This document shows positions 6,713 to 8,571 of a stretch of 8,571 nucleotides of DNA, piece by piece (position 1 is the stretch's first letter; each line of letters starts with the position of its first letter). A model generated the notes under the pieces. It saw only the letters and a program-made list of their open reading frames with translations. It was not told the DNA's origin and searched no databases. Origin of the DNA: an uncultured Clostridia bacterium (GTDB lineage: Bacteria > Bacillota > Clostridia > Oscillospirales > Acutalibacteraceae); the NCBI GenBank assembly GCA_937875885.1, contig CALEIO010000017.1, positions 1 through 8,571 on the forward strand, written 5' to 3'. A program made the translations under genes and the position numbers.

Positions 6713-7387
6713 TCAACACTCTTTGTACAAAGACAGATTGTTATTTTTATCGCACAAAGCAAGAAACACATCACGGGGATTTTTGCAGTTTTGGCGGCTG
6801 AGTTCTCTTTTAAGCCATACCTCATCAAGCCCCAGTCGTTTCAGATTCTCACTCAGCACTCTGCCGTCCATTATCACCTCTGTACTTATGGTTGCAGGCT
6901 CGGGACACAGATTAAAATCTTCGGGTGTTGCAGGTCTGTTAGCAGATTTCGGCAGAAGGGAAAGTCTGCCGTTATACTCAAAAACTGCCGTCTGAATATC
7001 TTCAAGATTAAAATACCCCGCTTGCCTGCACATTACCATAAATTCACTCAAATCAAGCTTTGCTTTTTTCATATTTTTACGGTACAGCTTACCCTCGTTC
7101 ATAATGACAGTTGGTGTTCCGTTTATCAGTTTGCGACTTTTGGGAATTTTACTTGAAAAAAAGCTAAGTACCACAGTAATCGCCCCATATACCACCATTG
7201 CAACCAAGGGTTTCCAGGGCTCTTCCAGCTCTGTGGCAAGCTCTGCCGCAACAGAACCGATAGTTATACCCGTTATATAATCAAAGAAATCCAGCTGGGA
7301 CATCTGCTTGTGACCTATAACTTTAGCAATCACAAAAAGAGATGCCGCAGACAGGAAAGCCACAAGACACAGCTTCAGAAATTCCAT
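6713..7387 (-). CDS. DUF421 (YetF-type) membrane protein
   Basis: A 224-residue membrane protein. Three hydrophobic segments are visible: residues ~3-23, ~36-52 (within FFDYITGITIGSVAAELA) and ~59-78. A cytosolic alpha/beta domain follows. The family pattern is clear: KQMSQLDFFDYI (27-38), GTPTVIMNEGKL (90-101), LDLSEFMVMCRQAGYFNLEDI (111-131) and AVFEYNGRLSLLP (134-146). Related Bacillus proteins (YetF, YdfS) are membrane proteins whose molecular role is not settled. A C-terminal extension after ~165 (ISTEVIMDGRVLSENLKRLGL onwards) is the usual second half of the YetF C-terminal domain. The ATG at 7387 is chosen for its strong GGAGGG (7398-7393, 5 nt away). An in-frame GTG at 7405 with its own GGAG is an alternative start (6 extra residues, MLWRDT). 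It probably shares an operon with the DUF6774 gene 54 nt upstream. Confidence 0.88.
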   Translation of the reverse strand: MEFLKLCLVAFLSAASLFVIAKVIGHKQMSQLDFFDYITGITIGSVAAELATELEEPWKPLVAMVVYGAITVVLSFFSSKIPKSRKLINGTPTVIMNEGKLYRKNMKKAKLDLSEFMVMCRQAGYFNLEDIQTAVFEYNGRLSLLPKSANRPATPEDFNLCPEPATISTEVIMDGRVLSENLKRLGLDEVWLKRELSRQNCKNPRDVFLALCDKNNNLSLYKEC

Positions 7388-7420
7388 AGTATCCCTCCAA
7401 AGCACAGTATCTCCAAAAGG
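7385..7420 (-). repeat. Tandem duplicated ribosome binding site plus start codon (two in-frame starts)
   Basis: On the minus strand two adjacent 18-nt blocks are imperfect copies: TTTGGAG-ATACT-GTG (within 7420-7403) and TTTGGAGGG-ATACT-ATG (within 7402-7385). Each contains a Shine-Dalgarno core, a 5-nt spacer and a start codon, and the two starts are exactly 18 nt apart in the same frame. This is direct sequence evidence of a small tandem duplication of the DUF421 translation start. Confidence 0.75.
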
Positions 7421-7441
7421 CTTTATCTTAATCAGCTCACA

Positions 7442-7606
7442 TTAAGTTTTATTTTCGCAGATGCTTCGGTGAGTAACGATAGTCACAAGGGTATCTCCCA
7501 GCTGCACCAGCACCGATGCAAGCAAAGTCAGCTCATCATCAGAAAGCCTGCAGGCAAGAGAATTCGCCACCGCAGTCACTGCTGCACTAAGCTCACAGGA
7601 ATTCAT
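7442..7606 (-). CDS. DUF6774 family small protein
   Basis: A 54-residue protein beginning MNSCELSAAVTAVANSLA. It has the pattern I associate with DUF6774 of Clostridia: an N-terminal NSCEL, a helix rich in small residues, a central LSDDELTLLASVLVQLGDTL (21-40) and a short polar tail RSICENKT. Cys4, Cys19 and Cys50 are present, and the function is unknown. The ATG at 7606 is preferred to the GTG at 7696 because GAGGTGA (7618-7612) lies 5 nt upstream and because the longer frame would start over the promoter. It is first in a likely operon with the DUF421 gene. A two-codon minicistron ends on its ribosome binding site. Confidence 0.75.
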   Translation of the reverse strand: MNSCELSAAVTAVANSLACRLSDDELTLLASVLVQLGDTLVTIVTHRSICENKT

Positions 7607-7616
7607 AAACTTCACC

Positions 7617-7638
7617 TCATAACATCCTATTCCTCCTC
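7617..7638 (-). promoter_or_regulatory. Minimal upstream ORF (ATG TTA TGA) with strong ribosome binding site
   Basis: On the minus strand AGAGGAGGA (7638-7630) precedes an ATG (7625-7623) at suitable distance. Only one codon, TTA, comes before the TGA (7619-7617). The TGA overlaps the GAGGTGA that serves the DUF6774 gene. A ribosome could initiate here, terminate at once and re-initiate 11 nt downstream. Its use is inferred; the arrangement itself is directly visible. Confidence 0.5.
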
Positions 7639-7684
7639 TGTTCTTTGTTGCAGATTTTGCGAAAATCAAACTTAAAACAAACAA

Positions 7685-7713
7685 TTGTACAAACACACAA
7701 AGGATGATATAAT
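7685..7713 (+). promoter_or_regulatory. Promoter of the nitroreductase-like gene
   Basis: TTGTAC (7685-7690) and a perfect TATAAT (7708-7713) are 17 bp apart, with TGA directly before the -10 (extended TGn element). The predicted start is near 7720, about 60 nt before the ATG at 7780. It overlaps the divergent promoter on the other strand. Confidence 0.85.
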
Positions 7714-7731
7714 TAACTTATATTCTGACAA
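7704..7731 (-). promoter_or_regulatory. Divergent promoter of the DUF6774-DUF421 operon
   Basis: On the minus strand TTGTCA (7731-7726) and TATCAT (7709-7704) are 16 bp apart, each a 5/6 match to consensus. The start would be near 7697, giving a leader of about 90 nt that includes the two-codon minicistron. Its -10 overlaps the -10 of the plus-strand promoter by two bases, so the two polymerases should exclude each other. Confidence 0.6.
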
Positions 7732-7779
7732 AACAACATTCACATAAACCCAAATCAAACATACAACGAGGTGCATATA

Positions 7780-8571
7780 ATGAACTTTACAGAAATTGCA
7801 GAAAACAGACAATCCTGCAGAGCTTATGACTCTGAACGTATAGTAGAAGCCGAAAAGCTTGAGCGTATTCTTGAGACAGCACGACTCTCCCCCTCTGCAT
7901 GCAACAGTCAGCCTTATCATATCACCGTCTGCAAGGGAGAAACAGCACAGCTTGTGGCAAAAGCTACCCAGGGAATGGGCCTCAATAAATTTGCACCCCA
8001 GGCACCTGTTATGCTGGTAATCTCCGAAAAGCCTTACAATAAAACGGCGGCAATCGGTGCCAAGATGAAGCACAACGACTACCGCTCAATCGATATCGGC
8101 ATACTCTGCGCATACATCACCGCAGAAGCAACTGCACAAGGTCTTTCGACCTGCATTTTAGGTTGGTTGGATGACAAAGAGCTCCGTGAGATCTGCGGTC
8201 TTGACGGGGATCCTAAGGCTCCTCTCTGTGTTATGGTTTCCCGACTTGCAGGACATAAGGGATTTGACCTTATTCGCCGCGTAATGTATGATCTGCTTGA
8301 GCAGACAAACATCACCTTTGCCATCCTCGGTACAGGTGAGGCTGAGTATGAGGACTTCTTCCGTCGAGCTGAGGCTGATTACCCCGGCCGCGTAGCGGTA
8401 AAGCTTGAGTACAATAAGGCACTTTCCAAGAAGTTCTACGCGGGTGCTGATATGTTCCTCATGCCCAGTAAGAGCGAGCCTTGCGGACTTTCTCAGTTGA
8501 TTGCTATGAGATATGGTACGATACCGGTTGTAAATGCAACCGGTGGACTTAAAGACACTGTTGAGCCTTTC
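7780..8571 (+). CDS. Nitroreductase N-terminal region fused in frame to glycogen synthase (GlgA) C-terminal half; 3' end outside window
   Basis: 264 codons are open to the right edge, with GAGGTG (7768-7773) 6 nt before the ATG. Residues 1 to ~140 are nitroreductase-like: ENRQSCRAY (8-16, FMN phosphate region), ARLSPSACNSQPYHI (34-48), DIGILCAYITAEATAQGLSTCILGW (105-129) and KELREICGL (133-141). The usual last strand and tail of about 25-35 residues are missing. From about residue 145, PKAPLCVMVSRLAGHKGFDL, FAILGTGEAEYEDFF (180-194), YAGADMFLMPSKSEPCGLSQ (220-239) and TGGLKDTV (254-261) are the ADP-glucose-binding half of GT5 glycogen synthase. Arg155, Lys160 and Glu233 correspond to conserved GlgA residues. 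The N-terminal GT5 domain that carries the KxGG-type motif is absent, so normal glycogen synthase activity is not expected. The cause may be a real fusion, a recombinant pseudogene or an assembly misjoin. Confidence 0.8.
   Translation, partial: MNFTEIAENRQSCRAYDSERIVEAEKLERILETARLSPSACNSQPYHITVCKGETAQLVAKATQGMGLNKFAPQAPVMLVISEKPYNKTAAIGAKMKHNDYRSIDIGILCAYITAEATAQGLSTCILGWLDDKELREICGLDGDPKAPLCVMVSRLAGHKGFDLIRRVMYDLLEQTNITFAILGTGEAEYEDFFRRAEADYPGRVAVKLEYNKALSKKFYAGADMFLMPSKSEPCGLSQLIAMRYGTIPVVNATGGLKDTVEPF

Noticed and set aside
7607..7696. 30-codon N-terminal extension of the DUF6774 protein (MFVQLFVLSLIF...), which looks like a signal peptide
   Set aside because: It starts at a GTG with no Shine-Dalgarno near the predicted transcription start. 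The internal ATG has GAGGTGA at the right spacing and matches the family's usual N-terminus.
7672..8073. 133-residue minus-strand frame opposite the nitroreductase region
   Set aside because: It is antisense to conserved nitroreductase motifs and lacks a ribosome binding site.

Overview
The window looks like chromosomal DNA of an A+T-rich gut-type clostridium, most plausibly Oscillospiraceae/Ruminococcaceae. This rests on the 16S rRNA 5' end (reverse strand, bases 1 to about 56), strong AGGAG-type ribosome binding sites, a DUF6774 small protein of a kind I associate with Clostridia, and clostridial-looking protein variants. The placement comes from reading alone, without any search.

Layout from left to right: (1) The 5' end of a 16S rRNA gene on the minus strand, running off the left edge. 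It has a long leader with three GNRA-capped hairpins, a consensus promoter (TTGACA-17-TAGAAT) and three helically phased A-tracts upstream of the -35. (2) An A+T-rich spacer, then on the plus strand a cytidylate kinase-like NTPase with its own terminator. (3) A tight three-gene plus-strand cassette: GT2 glycosyltransferase, a GT-B-like protein (11-nt overlap), and RmlD (dTDP-4-dehydrorhamnose reductase). It looks like a small rhamnose-containing surface glycan locus without rmlA, rmlB or rmlC beside it. (4) A terminator usable from both sides, then a convergent minus-strand uracil salvage operon: a uracil:cation symporter of the NCS2 family followed by upp. Together they import uracil and convert it to UMP. 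(5) A minus-strand pair of a DUF6774 small protein and a DUF421 (YetF-type) membrane protein, with unusual duplicated or minimal translation-start arrangements. (6) A plus-strand gene, open at the right edge, driven by a near-consensus promoter that overlaps the divergent promoter of the DUF6774 gene.

The most striking item is the last gene. Its first ~140 residues read as a nitroreductase that stops short of its usual C-terminus, and it continues in frame into the C-terminal (GT1-like) half of a bacterial glycogen synthase (GlgA). The two meet at a stretch where both families have similar residues. This is either a real gene fusion or rearrangement, or a chimeric assembly join. The sequence alone cannot decide, and I lean toward a non-biological join or a non-functional recombinant. 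I saw no CRISPR array, transposase, phage gene, tRNA or defence system.
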